Below are positions 23,548-32,846 of a stretch of 64,000 nucleotides of DNA, in pieces (position 1 is the first letter of the stretch; each line of letters begins with the position of its first letter). The stretch comes from NORP240 sp038134485 (lineage in GTDB: Bacteria; Pseudomonadota; Gammaproteobacteria; Pseudomonadales; Pseudohongiellaceae): NCBI GenBank assembly GCA_038134485.1, contig JAYPVG010000009.1, forward strand, positions 35,935-99,934, read 5' to 3'. The translations under genes and the position numbers were made by a program. Below the pieces are notes generated by a model that was given only the letters and a program-made list of their open reading frames with translations, was not told the origin of the DNA and made no database searches.

Positions 23548-25188
23548 TCAGTCCCGGTTTATCAAAATCCAAAGACCCATCAGGCCCAATAACATCGAGC
23601 TTAATGGCAGCCCGTAGCTAATCGCTGAAACTGCCGGCTGCACACTCAAGACAGCTGCCGCGAGCAAGCTGGTTCCGACGACCAGTGAGCGACTGCGGCG
23701 CCTGACCTGTTTTGCCTGCTGCAATGCCTGCTGATTACGCAGATTGACGTTGATCTCCCTGAGCTGCTGAGTCTCGCGGATGGCGTCGATGGAAAGTTGT
23801 GGCAGATCGGGAAGCTGATCGATCCAGTCAGGTATATTTTCCCGCAGCCTGTTGAGCAGGGATAGGGGGCTCAGCCTTCGGGCATTCCAGCTCTCGAGAT
23901 AAGGCAAGGCAGTTTTCCATAGATCAAGTTCCGGATAAAGTTGCCGGCCAAGACCCTCGACATTAAGCAGTGTTTTTTGCAGCAGCACTAGCGAGGGTTG
24001 CACTTCCATCTTGAACCGTCCTGCGGTACTGAATAGCTGCACCAGCAGCTGCCCGAACGAGATGTCCTTCAATGGTTTTTCAAAAATAGGTTCACATACC
24101 GAGCGCATGGCGGATTCGAACTCGGTTACCCGGGTTTCTCTGGGGACCCACCCGCACTCGACGTGTAGCTCAGCGACTTTGCGATAGTCGCGTTTGAATA
24201 TTGCCAGCAGGTTTCTGGCCAGGTATTGCTGATCGGCCGCACTCAATGATCCAATAATGGCGCAGTCGATGGCTATATATTGCGGAGAATCTGGTCGGTC
24301 CGGGTTAACGAATATATTACCGGGATGCATGTCGGCATGGAAAAAACTGTGGTCGAACACCTGGGTAAAAAAGATCTCAACCCCGGTTTCTGCCAGTCGC
24401 TTCATATTTATACCGTGGGCGTTGAGCGTTTTTACATCCGCCACTGGTATGCCGTGAATTCGTTCCATTACCAGCACATTTCGACGCGAATACTCCCAGT
24501 AGATCCGGGGCACATAAAGCAGTTGAGACTTGTCGAAGTTACGCCTTAGTTGGGTCGTGTTGGCTCCTTCTGCCAACAGATTCAATTCGTCCATAATGGT
24601 TTTTTCGTAATCGTTGATCACTTCCACAGGACGCAGCCGCTTGCCAACAGGAACATGGTGCTCAATGTAAAGAGCCAGCCATTTGAGCAAAGCGATGTCG
24701 GCGCGAATAGTCTTCTCGATACCCGGCCGGATCACCTTGACCACCACCTCTTCTCCCGTTAACAGCCTGGCTGCATGAACCTGGGCGACCGAGGCTGAGG
24801 CCAATGGTTCCGATTCCAGATTACTGAAAATCTCATTGGCATCCAGTTCCAGCGATTCGTCGATTAGCTGCCTGATTCCGGGGCTTGTAAACGGCGGGAC
24901 GTTGTCCTGCAGTCCCTGCAGCGCGTCTGCGAGCGCTGGTTCCAGAAAATCCCGGCGAGTGGATAGGAGTTGCCCAAACTTGATATAGATAGGGCCAAGC
25001 TCCTCGAGCGCCAAGCGCAGGCGCTGGTGTCGATCCAGCTTGCGGGTCTCGCTGAATATCCAGGGCAGCCCGTCAATAAACAGGAACAACTTGATCAGCG
25101 ATGTACCGCTGCGGCCGTGCAGATACTCACCCAGCCTATACTTCGCGGCCACGTTTATAATATTAAGCAATCGAATCAAGCGGCGCAC
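23548..25188 (-). CDS. ubiB: ubiquinone biosynthesis regulatory ATPase UbiB
   Basis: 546 residues, GTG start. Atypical kinase (ABC1/COQ8 family) needed for ubiquinone synthesis; acts as an ATPase with the Ubi metabolon and does not phosphorylate proteins. KxGQ motif as YIKFGQLLSTRRD, Ala-rich loop ASASVAQVHAA, invariant Lys in VVVKVIRPG, HADMHPGN catalytic loop. The metal-binding triad DFG is replaced by DCA (IAIDCAIIGSL); E. coli UbiB has DCG at this place. Two C-terminal transmembrane helices (about 497-540) anchor it in the inner membrane. Part of ubiE-ubiJ-ubiB. Confidence 0.95.
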   Translation of the reverse strand: MRRLIRLLNIINVAAKYRLGEYLHGRSGTSLIKLFLFIDGLPWIFSETRKLDRHQRLRLALEELGPIYIKFGQLLSTRRDFLEPALADALQGLQDNVPPFTSPGIRQLIDESLELDANEIFSNLESEPLASASVAQVHAARLLTGEEVVVKVIRPGIEKTIRADIALLKWLALYIEHHVPVGKRLRPVEVINDYEKTIMDELNLLAEGANTTQLRRNFDKSQLLYVPRIYWEYSRRNVLVMERIHGIPVADVKTLNAHGINMKRLAETGVEIFFTQVFDHSFFHADMHPGNIFVNPDRPDSPQYIAIDCAIIGSLSAADQQYLARNLLAIFKRDYRKVAELHVECGWVPRETRVTEFESAMRSVCEPIFEKPLKDISFGQLLVQLFSTAGRFKMEVQPSLVLLQKTLLNVEGLGRQLYPELDLWKTALPYLESWNARRLSPLSLLNRLRENIPDWIDQLPDLPQLSIDAIRETQQLREINVNLRNQQALQQAKQVRRRSRSLVVGTSLLAAAVLSVQPAVSAISYGLPLSSMLLGLMGLWILINRD

Positions 25189-25299
25189 AGGGTTTTCCGA
25201 GTAAATTCATCGGGTTACGGGGCAAGAGAAGATACCACTGCGGAACGGGCACCACAAGATGGATAAATTCGGGAAAGTGCAACCAACTATCAGGTAAAT

Positions 25300-26019
25300 T
25301 CACTGTGGCGGTGTTTCGGGGTGCTGAAGCATTTGCTGGTCCAGTCTCTGAATCCGAGCCTGCAGCCGGTCCAGTCGCAATCGCAAGGAGTCAAGTTTAC
25401 GATCGAACGCTGTCAGCTGATTGTGCGGCGGAACCAGGCGGCTTTCCTCGTGCAAATATTCATCGACATTGCGCTTGAGACTATCTGCCGCGGTACGTCT
25501 GAATGCATCCAGGTTTTTGAATAACTGTTCCAAGCCGTGGGTCGGGACGTCGCCAATCAGCTGAGACAGGGGTTCCTGCCAGTTGATTTCCATATCCAGA
25601 AACAACAGGTAAACAGATTGGACGAACTCACTGTCACCGTGAATCTGAATCGCAGGATTGACCAGCGAACGGGCTTCATTGCGGTCCAACAACAACCGCA
25701 GCATGCTAAGCGACGAAGCGCTTATCCTGCCATCAGGATCATTACTCGCTGATCCGCCAGACGGATCCGCTGTCTGATGCCAGACATCTGTGGTGAACGT
25801 CAGCGAAACACTGGTTGGGTAAAAGTGCACCAGGACGCCGAGCGCGGGCGAGTTAATATCCAATTGCAGCGTTTTTCCGCTGTGCCGCGCGATGCCATTG
25901 GCCAGCTTGATATCCTGTTTGATGCAGCGATTTATGAGGGTCTCGAAGGGAACCAGCAGGTTTGGCGACAACGGTTTTCTCACTCGCGAAAACTCCCAGA
26001 CAGGACCGTTTGCCAGCAA
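25300..26019 (-). CDS. ubiJ: ubiquinone biosynthesis accessory factor UbiJ
   Basis: 239 residues from TTG 26019, which directly abuts the ubiE stop (TAATTG); a GTG at 25983 is an alternative that would give a length nearer the usual 200. SCP2 sterol-carrier-like lipid-binding domain in the N-terminal half, a long helix at the C-terminus (ALDSLRLRLDRLQARIQRLDQQ region, coiled coil). UbiJ binds ubiquinone intermediates and forms the soluble Ubi complex with UbiK. Identification comes from position between ubiE and ubiB, length and layout; sequence conservation in this family is low. Confidence 0.85.
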   Translation of the reverse strand: MLANGPVWEFSRVRKPLSPNLLVPFETLINRCIKQDIKLANGIARHSGKTLQLDINSPALGVLVHFYPTSVSLTFTTDVWHQTADPSGGSASNDPDGRISASSLSMLRLLLDRNEARSLVNPAIQIHGDSEFVQSVYLLFLDMEINWQEPLSQLIGDVPTHGLEQLFKNLDAFRRTAADSLKRNVDEYLHEESRLVPPHNQLTAFDRKLDSLRLRLDRLQARIQRLDQQMLQHPETPPQ

Positions 26020-26793
26020 TTACTGGGCAGGTTCGATGGGTTTGAAACCGATGTGCAAAGCGCAGACACCGCCCATCAGGTTATGAAAACGTGTGTCGGT
26101 GTAACCTGCGTCGTTCATCATCTGCTGCAGGGTCTGCTGGTCAGGATGCATGCGAATTGACTCCACCAGGTAACGGTAACTTTCGCTGTCGCCGGTCACC
26201 AGTTTACCCGCCAAAGGCCACAGGCTGGAGTAGGCGTCGTAGGTTTTCCCCACGAGGGGATTTACCGGCTTGGAAAATTCCAGGATAAGCGCACGGCCCC
26301 CGGGCTTAAGGGTTCTGAACATGGAATGCAGCGCAGCGTCCTTGTCGGTGACATTGCGCAGACCATAGGCGATGCAGATGCAATCGAAACTCTCGTCTGC
26401 AAAGGGCAGGGCTTCGGCGTCCACCTGACTGAATACAATATTGTTACCGGCACCTTTATCGATTACGCGGTCCCGTCCCACCTTGAGCATGGCGGCGTTA
26501 ATGTCGGCCAAGACAACCCGTCCTGAATCGCCAACCAGCCTTGATAACTTGATACTCAGATCGCCGGTGCCGCCGGCCAGATCCAGGACCGTTTGCCCGG
26601 CCCGGACCGCGCTGAGCTCAATGGCGAAGCGTTTGATCAGTCGGTGGGTGCCAAGTGACATTATGTCGTTCATGACATCGTACTTGCTGGCGACCGAATC
26701 GAAGACTCTGGCTACCAGTCCTGATTTTTCTTGCACCGGGACAGTCTGGTAGCCGAAATGGGTGGTTTCGGTAGTTTTTGAGGGCTCGGACAT
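26020..26793 (-). CDS. ubiE: ubiquinone/menaquinone C-methyltransferase UbiE
   Basis: 257 residues. AdoMet-dependent C-methylation of 2-polyprenyl-6-methoxy-benzoquinol in ubiquinone synthesis (and demethylmenaquinone where present). THFGYQTVPVQEKSGLVARVFDSVA and YDVMNDIMSLGTHRLIK at the N-terminus, motif I VLDLAGGTGDLSIKLS, motif II-III CICIAYGLRNVTDK, and LEFSKP. Length matches E. coli UbiE (251). First gene of ubiE-ubiJ-ubiB, with a DUF971 gene 24 bases upstream. Confidence 0.97.
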   Translation of the reverse strand: MSEPSKTTETTHFGYQTVPVQEKSGLVARVFDSVASKYDVMNDIMSLGTHRLIKRFAIELSAVRAGQTVLDLAGGTGDLSIKLSRLVGDSGRVVLADINAAMLKVGRDRVIDKGAGNNIVFSQVDAEALPFADESFDCICIAYGLRNVTDKDAALHSMFRTLKPGGRALILEFSKPVNPLVGKTYDAYSSLWPLAGKLVTGDSESYRYLVESIRMHPDQQTLQQMMNDAGYTDTRFHNLMGGVCALHIGFKPIEPAQ

Positions 26794-26816
26794 TGGGCTT
26801 TGGATGCCGATTCAGG

Positions 26817-27227
26817 CTACTTTGATTGCGGAGGTACAATACTAACCACCCGGGTTCCGGGTGGCAATGGCTCTCTGGACGCGCCCGCCGAACGAAGTCG
26901 ATCCAGGTAAGCAGACCAGTATTGTTCCTGGTTTTCCCCCAGTTCCTTCAGATAGTCCCAGCTATAAATCCCCGAGTCATGACGGTCGTCAAACACCAGT
27001 CGAACGGCATAATTGCCGGTCGGCTCAATTGCTACGATCCTGACGTGTTTCTTGCCGGTTTGCAGAACCTCCTGACCTTTCCCGTGACCGCGTACTTCCG
27101 CCGAAGGTGAATAAACTCGCAAAAACTCCGCATTCAGTTTTACGGTCGAGCCGTCCGGGTAGGCCAGCTCCAGAATGCCGGATTTTTTGTGCAGGCGGAT
27201 ATCGGTGGGGACGTTGTCTGTGGACAT
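26817..27227 (-). CDS. DUF971 (GBBH-like N-terminal domain) protein
   Basis: 136 residues consisting of one DUF971/GBBH-N domain: PTDIRLHKKSGILELAYPDG, AEFLRVYSPSAEVRGHG, and NYAVRLVFDDRHDSGIYSWDYL. This is the small zinc-type domain found at the N-terminus of gamma-butyrobetaine hydroxylase and, as a stand-alone protein, next to hslVU in many gammaproteobacteria. Metal ligands of the zinc version (Cys) are not evident here. A possible role in Fe-S carriers has been suggested for the domain, but none can be read from this sequence. Lies between hslU (11 bases) and ubiE (23 bases). Confidence 0.85.
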   Translation of the reverse strand: MSTDNVPTDIRLHKKSGILELAYPDGSTVKLNAEFLRVYSPSAEVRGHGKGQEVLQTGKKHVRIVAIEPTGNYAVRLVFDDRHDSGIYSWDYLKELGENQEQYWSAYLDRLRSAGASREPLPPGTRVVSIVPPQSK

Positions 27228-27238
27228 AGATACTGACC

Positions 27239-28570
27239 TTAGAGGATAAATCGGCTCAGGTCTTCATCCTTCGCCAGGTCGCCGAGTTGCTGGTCCACGT
27301 AATTTGCGTCCACCACCAGCTCGTTGTTTTCGCCAATAGCGGTATCCGATGCGTTGTAGGATATTTCTTCCAGCAAACGCTCCATAACCGTGTGCAGCCG
27401 TCGGGCACCAATATTTTCCGTGCGCTCATTGACCTGCCACGCTGTTTCGGCGATCCGGGCAATGCCGTCGTCGGTAAATCGCAGGCCCATGCCTTCGGTG
27501 CCAAGTAACGCTCGATACTGTTCGGTCAGTGAGAAATCAGGTTCGACCAGGATACGCTGGAAGTCTTCCGTGGTTAAGGGATCAAGCTCCACGCGGATTG
27601 GCAAGCGACCCTGTAGTTCGGGGATTAGGTCCGAAGGTTTGGAGAGATGAAATGCACCTGAAGCGATGAAAAGAATGTGATCAGTTTTAACACTGCCATA
27701 CTTGGTGGATACCGTTGAGCCCTCAATCAAAGGCAGCAAGTCGCGTTGAACTCCCTCGCGGGAAACACTGGCTGATCCCTGTTCGTGTCGTGTCGTTACC
27801 TTGTCGATTTCGTCTATGAAGACAATCCCCGTCTGTTCGGCGGCCTCGACCGCACGATTCGTGATGTCGTCTTCATTGACCATTTTGGCGGCTTCCTCAT
27901 CCTTGATGACCTTCAGCGCCTGCTTCACAGTCATGCGCCGGGAACTCTTCTTGCCGCTGTTGAGATTGGAAAACATGTTTCGCAACTGACTTGTCATGTC
28001 CTCCATGCCCGGTGGCGCCATGATCTCGAATCCGGCGACCGATTCGGTAACCTTGATTTCGATTTCCTTGTCATCGAGGTCTCCTTCCCGAATTTTTTTG
28101 CGAAACATCTGGCGAGCAGCCGACTCGCCCTGGTCAGCCTCATCATCGCCGCGGGCCTGAGGCAGCAAAACGTCCAGCACCCGCTCTTCTGCCAGGTCCT
28201 CTGCGACGTGCTGGATTTTCTGGATTTCTTCCTCGCGCAGCATCTTGACCGCCACATCAACCAGGTCGCGAACAATTGACTCGACGTCGCGTCCAACATA
28301 GCCCACCTCGGTGAACTTGGTGGCCTCGACTTTGATAAATGGAGCATGGGCAAGTCGCGCCAGGCGCCGGGCTATTTCCGTTTTGCCGACTCCGGTGGGA
28401 CCTATCATGAGTATATTCTTTGGTGTGATTTCGTTTTTCACCGCATCTTCCAGGTTCATCCGGCGCCAGCGGTTACGCAAGGCGATGGCGACAGCCCGCT
28501 TGGCAGCATTCTGGCCAACAATGTGCTTGTCGAGTTCAGAGGTTATTTCTCTCGGTGTCATGGTGGACAT
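27239..28570 (-). CDS. hslU: HslUV protease ATPase subunit HslU
   Basis: 443 residues from ATG 28570, identical in length to E. coli HslU; upstream in-frame codons to 28831 run antisense-free into hslV and do not resemble the family. Hexameric AAA+ unfoldase feeding HslV. Begins MTPREITSELDKHIVGQ after three residues, Walker A GPTGVGKTE, pore loop GYVGRD, I-domain (about 110-240), Walker B FIDEIDKV, sensor RIAETAWQVNERTENIGARR and the C-terminal DLSRFIL that docks into HslV. 34 bases downstream of hslV. Confidence 0.97.
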   Translation of the reverse strand: MSTMTPREITSELDKHIVGQNAAKRAVAIALRNRWRRMNLEDAVKNEITPKNILMIGPTGVGKTEIARRLARLAHAPFIKVEATKFTEVGYVGRDVESIVRDLVDVAVKMLREEEIQKIQHVAEDLAEERVLDVLLPQARGDDEADQGESAARQMFRKKIREGDLDDKEIEIKVTESVAGFEIMAPPGMEDMTSQLRNMFSNLNSGKKSSRRMTVKQALKVIKDEEAAKMVNEDDITNRAVEAAEQTGIVFIDEIDKVTTRHEQGSASVSREGVQRDLLPLIEGSTVSTKYGSVKTDHILFIASGAFHLSKPSDLIPELQGRLPIRVELDPLTTEDFQRILVEPDFSLTEQYRALLGTEGMGLRFTDDGIARIAETAWQVNERTENIGARRLHTVMERLLEEISYNASDTAIGENNELVVDANYVDQQLGDLAKDEDLSRFIL

Positions 28571-28604
28571 GGTTTTACTACCTTGATTACTGGCTCTGGA
28601 CGAT

Positions 28605-29147
28605 TCAGGACAGGGAAAGTTCTTCGATGGTGTGAGTATGGTTCGTATAAACACAGATTTCGCCAGCAATCTGCAGGCTTTGTTCGACGATCGTTCGCGC
28701 GTCCAGTTCGGTGTGGCGACAAAGCGCTCGGGCAGCAGACAGGGCATAGGGGCCGCCTGAGCCAATCGCCATGATCGAGTCTTCAGGCTCGATGACGTCA
28801 CCATTGCCGGAGATGATAAGTGAGGCCTCACTATCAGCTACAACCAGCAGAGCTTCCAGTCTTCGCAATGACCTTTCGGTACGCCATAGTTTAGCCAGCT
28901 CGACCGCGGCACGGGTAAGTTTGCCGCGATGCTGTTCCAACTGTTCCTCAAAACGTTCGAAAAGGGTAAACGCATCGGCCGTGCCTCCTGCAAAGCCTGC
29001 CAGGACTTTGTCGTGATAAAGTCGACGAACTTTTCGGGCGTTGCCCTTGAGAACGGTGCTGCCTTGCGACACCTGGCCGTCGCCGCCCACGACCACCTTG
29101 TCGTCGCGGCGCACGGATACGATTGTCGTGCCTCGGTATTGTTCCAC
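28605..29147 (-). CDS. hslV: HslUV protease peptidase subunit HslV
   Basis: 180 residues, GTG start. Proteasome-like Thr peptidase, two stacked hexamers. The sequence starts MEQYRGTTIVSVRR, so the catalytic Thr follows a six-residue leader that must be removed; E. coli has only the initiator Met before TT. Conserved GGDGQVSQGSTVLKGNARKVR, Lys and GFAGGTADAF, then AIGSGGPYALSAARAL. Partner gene hslU is 34 bases downstream; a SPOR-domain gene is 57 bases upstream on the same strand. Confidence 0.96.
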   Translation of the reverse strand: MEQYRGTTIVSVRRDDKVVVGGDGQVSQGSTVLKGNARKVRRLYHDKVLAGFAGGTADAFTLFERFEEQLEQHRGKLTRAAVELAKLWRTERSLRRLEALLVVADSEASLIISGNGDVIEPEDSIMAIGSGGPYALSAARALCRHTELDARTIVEQSLQIAGEICVYTNHTHTIEELSLS

Positions 29148-29204
29148 GTTTTTCTCCAGTCAGAACTCTCTTAAGTAAGGGAGGAGGAGCGCTTTTTCAA
29201 GCGT

Positions 29205-29831
29205 TCAGCGACGATCAACGAATATACTGTCGATGTCGTTGCGTTGCAGCAGTGAGCGGATTTCATTCAATTCCGCATTGCTGTTGAAAGGTCCGGCCTG
29301 AACTGCGTGCAGGGTACCGCTGGCGCGAGTGTATTGAGTTATAAACGCGTCCACACCCAGAGATCGGACTATAGCCAGCTGGGTCTGCGCGCTGCTGGCT
29401 TGCTGAAAGGCGCCAATCTGGATCAGCCGGCCATTACCCGCATTGACCGGTTCAACCTCTTCTGCCGTGGTTTCCACGGTAATCGCGGGCTCCAGAGGAA
29501 CTGGTGTGGCGTCCACTTCAACCACATAGTTCTGCAATTCGCGGTAGAAACCCAAGTCGACGGTTTCCTGCAGATTCTCGGCAGCTGATTCCGCTTCCAG
29601 CGCGGCGGTCTGTGCCTCTCGCGGAGTCGCTTCCGGTTCGAGGGTGGTCATCGCATCGGCAGGCCTCAAGGGAGGAACGTTACCTGACAAATAAAAAAGG
29701 AAGCAGCCGAACACCCCGACTGCAATGCCTGTTACGAGGCCGGTAATAAGAAGTGTCCATGCCGGCGGCGCTTCGATCGCGCGTTTTTCCAACACCGGCT
29801 CTGGCCTTATTTTGGCAAAATCCTGAACCAT
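29205..29831 (-). CDS. SPOR-domain inner membrane protein (FtsN-like)
   Basis: 208 residues from ATG 29831, chosen because the short basic/acidic cytoplasmic part then leads directly to one transmembrane helix (about 25-47, TLLITGLVTGIAVGVFGCFLFYL); an upstream GTG at 29936 would add 35 residues with no family resemblance. Periplasmic linker rich in Ala/Glu, then a C-terminal SPOR domain (RLIQIGAFQQASSAQTQLAI ... LHAVQAGPFNSNAELNE) that binds denuded peptidoglycan at the septum. The position next to hslVU is that of the FtsN-like protein in pseudomonads, where argS lies between it and priA; argS is absent here. Confidence 0.82.
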   Translation of the reverse strand: MVQDFAKIRPEPVLEKRAIEAPPAWTLLITGLVTGIAVGVFGCFLFYLSGNVPPLRPADAMTTLEPEATPREAQTAALEAESAAENLQETVDLGFYRELQNYVVEVDATPVPLEPAITVETTAEEVEPVNAGNGRLIQIGAFQQASSAQTQLAIVRSLGVDAFITQYTRASGTLHAVQAGPFNSNAELNEIRSLLQRNDIDSIFVDRR

Positions 29832-29964
29832 CAAAGACGAGCCTTCGCAGCGCCAGACTCCTTCTGGGCAGCGATCAGGCTCTATTCCCCGTTTATAAAT
29901 CAACCACAACAGATTATCGGTAGTGGCGGTGACCACTTTATGATGCGGTTTTGAATTAATCCTG

Positions 29965-32220
29965 TCACGTCAGATCCACCGGGTCGACATCTATCGACCA
30001 GCGAGTCAGGCGCGCAGCCTTCATCGATTCGACCTGTGGGCAGGCGGCAGATAGCAGAAGCTGCAGGGCACCGCGGGAATCCGCTTTGAGCAGCAACTGG
30101 GCGCGAAACTTTCCAGCCTTTCTTTCCATTGGTGCAGGCAATGGCCGATGCACTTCCACGATTCCGGGACACAGCTGTGTGATCAGCCCCGTACAAAGGA
30201 CCTGTACAGCTTCGAGCAAGCCCAGCGCGTGAGCTGCGTTGGTGCTTTCTGCCCTGAACAGGGCCAGGTGCCTGAACGGAGGCATCTGGCTCTGCTGTCT
30301 TTCACCTAAAAGCCGATCCGCAATCTGGTGGTAATCGTTCTCCTGCAGCGCCTGCAATGAAGCATGGGTCGAGTGACGGGTCTGTACAAGCACTTGCCCC
30401 GGAGTTTCTGCCCTGCCGGCCCTTCCGGCTACCTGAAAAAGCAGCTGGGCCATGTGTTCCTGACCGCGGAAATCGGCGCTGAATAAGCCGCTGTCAGCGT
30501 CGAGCACTGCCACCAGCGTTACCCGGGGAAAGTGATGGCCCTTGGCAAGCATTTGGGTGCCTACCAGAATGCAGGGCTGGCCGTTCTGCACCTGCTCAAG
30601 CGTGGCGCTAAGCGAGTCCCTGTGCCGGGTTGAATCGCTGTCGATTCGCAGGACAGGGAACTTTCCGAAATGATCCTGCAGTACTTGCTCACTTTTTTCA
30701 GTGCCGATACCCCGGGTTTTTAACTTACTTGATCCGCAGCCAGGGCAGCTTCGCGGAATTTTCTGACGCGCATTGCAATGGTGGCAATGCAAAACCGGCG
30801 GAGACTTGTGGACGGTCAGCTGAGCGTCGCAATGCGCGCATGCAAACTCATAGGCACAATCCTGACAGAGCAGGTTTGGAGCAAATCCCCTCCTGTTGAT
30901 AAAAACCAGTACCTGATTGCCGGATCCCAGGTGCCGGCCGATGAGGTCCAGCAATGGCAGGGAAAAACCGTCCCGATTTTCAGTGGCGGTGATATCGAGT
31001 AAGCTGATGGGAGGCTTACTGGCGAGCCCGGCGCGCCGATGGAGGACAAGATGGGTATAGCGTCCGGCTCGGGCATTCTGAAGACTTTCTAGAGCCGGCG
31101 TTGCCGAACCCAAAATGACATTGATGCCTTCTTCCCGTCCTCTAACGATAGCCAGGTCGCGGGCAGAATAGCGGAAGCCGTCCTGCTGTTTGAAGGAGCT
31201 GTCATGTTCTTCGTCAATAACCAGCAACCCGGGACGTGCCAGAGGCGTGAACACCGCCGAGCGGGTACCGATGATAATGCCGGCTCGCCCTTCGCGAGCC
31301 AGTCTCCAACCAGCCAGACGTTCGTTATCGCTCAATCCTGAATGCAACACCACGATCCGGCAGTCGAAGCGTGCCTCGAATACTGCTACCGATTGGGGAG
31401 TAAGGCCGATTTCAGGGACCAGTACCAGGGACTGTCGACCCCTGGCGAGAACTCTGGCAATGATTTGCATATAGACCTCAGTCTTGCCGCTGCCGGTAAT
31501 GCCATCGAGCAGATGACAGGCAAACCCGTCCAGAGAATTGCCGATTGTCTCGATCGCGCTATGCTGATCCTCGTTTGGTATACGGGCAGCCGTCTTGACT
31601 ACTGCCTTCCGAATCGCCTTCTCGTCCTGATCTGAACTGCTCGCTGTCAGCGAAACGAGGCCCCTGTCGGCCAACCCGGCTATCACTGCTGAGCTGTAAC
31701 CGGCCTGTCGAACTGCTTTCGATGACAGTCCAAGGCCGCCTTGCAACAGAGTCAGCAAAGCTCGCTGTTTTGGTGCGCGCGCCAGGAGTTGCTCATCCGC
31801 ATCGAGACCAGCGTCTGTGATTTGCCAGCGCAGAGTTGCCGGTGTTTCCGCCTCGGCTCCTTGACGCAGTTTAACCGGCAGGGCGGTGCTGAATACTTCC
31901 CCGAGAGGATACTGGTAGTACTCCGCCGCCCAGCTCAGGCTGCGCATCAATGCATCGCCAAGCAGGGGTTCACGGTCGAGGACTTTTACAGCCCTTCGTA
32001 ACTGTTCGCGGGGCAGGTCACTGGTACTAGCGGTCGCTGCCAGTACTGCGATCACCTGGCGTCGACCAAACGGCACCAGCAGTCGTATACCAGGCTTCCA
32101 GCTTTCCCTTTCAGGCTTGCCACAATCTGCCGGTGGCAGGTAGTCGAATAGTCGCCGCAGCGGTGAGGGAACAGCAAGCTGAAGAATGATTTCTGGTCTG
32201 TCTTGATTGGACGTCGGCAT
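29965..32220 (-). CDS. priA: primosomal replication protein N' (PriA helicase)
   Basis: 751 residues. 3'-5' DNA helicase that reloads the replisome at stalled forks. N-terminal 3'-DNA binding domain (LQLAVPSPLRRLFDYLPP, VPFGRRQVIAVL), winged helix, helicase core with Walker A DGITGSGKTEVY and DEEHDSSFKQQDGFRYSARDLA, and the zinc-binding insertion with eight Cys in CQDCAYEFACAHC ... HCHHCNARQKIPRSCPGCG. C-terminal domain ends about residue 745. Divergent from the chorismate mutase gene across a 234-base gap. Confidence 0.96.
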   Translation of the reverse strand: MPTSNQDRPEIILQLAVPSPLRRLFDYLPPADCGKPERESWKPGIRLLVPFGRRQVIAVLAATASTSDLPREQLRRAVKVLDREPLLGDALMRSLSWAAEYYQYPLGEVFSTALPVKLRQGAEAETPATLRWQITDAGLDADEQLLARAPKQRALLTLLQGGLGLSSKAVRQAGYSSAVIAGLADRGLVSLTASSSDQDEKAIRKAVVKTAARIPNEDQHSAIETIGNSLDGFACHLLDGITGSGKTEVYMQIIARVLARGRQSLVLVPEIGLTPQSVAVFEARFDCRIVVLHSGLSDNERLAGWRLAREGRAGIIIGTRSAVFTPLARPGLLVIDEEHDSSFKQQDGFRYSARDLAIVRGREEGINVILGSATPALESLQNARAGRYTHLVLHRRAGLASKPPISLLDITATENRDGFSLPLLDLIGRHLGSGNQVLVFINRRGFAPNLLCQDCAYEFACAHCDAQLTVHKSPPVLHCHHCNARQKIPRSCPGCGSSKLKTRGIGTEKSEQVLQDHFGKFPVLRIDSDSTRHRDSLSATLEQVQNGQPCILVGTQMLAKGHHFPRVTLVAVLDADSGLFSADFRGQEHMAQLLFQVAGRAGRAETPGQVLVQTRHSTHASLQALQENDYHQIADRLLGERQQSQMPPFRHLALFRAESTNAAHALGLLEAVQVLCTGLITQLCPGIVEVHRPLPAPMERKAGKFRAQLLLKADSRGALQLLLSAACPQVESMKAARLTRWSIDVDPVDLT

Positions 32221-32454
32221 GCCGCAGGAAAATTCGAAACCCGAGTATCAGGGTTGAGGTAACTCGCGGCATGGTAAGGCTTAAGTAAACTGCGATCAAT
32301 CGGGGGGGTCGATTGAGTTGCGGATTAGTCAGACTAAGCGCTCGCGCAACGCTTGTATGGCTCGTAAATAATTGGTTTATACTTGCTCGGGTTTTGTAGG
32401 TGATAATTGACAAGTCCGGCATTACATTTCTATGTCTGTCGAGGAGTTCCTAAC

Positions 32455-32751
32455 ATGGCACTGGCGCCGGTTCCACAGCAATTGCTTGAGGTCAGGGGAA
32501 AAATAGATCAGGTGGATCGGCAATTAGTGCTGTTGTTGGCAGAAAGGTTTGGTCTGACGGGGCAGGTAGGACGTTTAAAAGCAAGTAGCGATTTGGAAGC
32601 GGTTGATCCTCAGCGTGAGGCGCAGAAACTGGAGACTCTCCGAACCCTTGCTCAGGAGCATGATCTTGACCCCGAGCTGATAGAAGAGCTATTTGTCCGC
32701 ATAATGGCTGAAGTTGTGAAAAACCATCGTCGAATAAAAGACGCAGATTGA
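32455..32751 (+). CDS. chorismate mutase, AroQ type
   Basis: 98 residues from ATG 32455; AGGAG 8 bases upstream decides this over the TTG at 32407. Stand-alone all-helical chorismate mutase domain converting chorismate to prephenate. Conserved residues that line the active site in the E. coli P-protein domain are visible: Arg in LLEVRGKID, Arg in LLAERFGL, Lys in GRLK and Arg-Glu in DPQREAQ. No signal peptide and no dehydratase or dehydrogenase fused, so it is cytosolic and monofunctional. Its place between priA and rpmE is unusual; these two genes are commonly direct neighbours. Confidence 0.82.
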   Translation: MALAPVPQQLLEVRGKIDQVDRQLVLLLAERFGLTGQVGRLKASSDLEAVDPQREAQKLETLRTLAQEHDLDPELIEELFVRIMAEVVKNHRRIKDAD

Positions 32752-32846
32752 TCTGAAACTAACGTCGCCGATATTCGTGTTCCATCCACTCTGCGATAGC
32801 ATTGATCCTGTTTTTTAATCCGCGCCAAACTCCCGCGATACAGCCC

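Noticed and set aside
28571..28831. N-terminal extension of hslU
   Set aside because: The extra 87 codons overlap the end of hslV, lack family similarity, and E. coli-length HslU starts at 28570.
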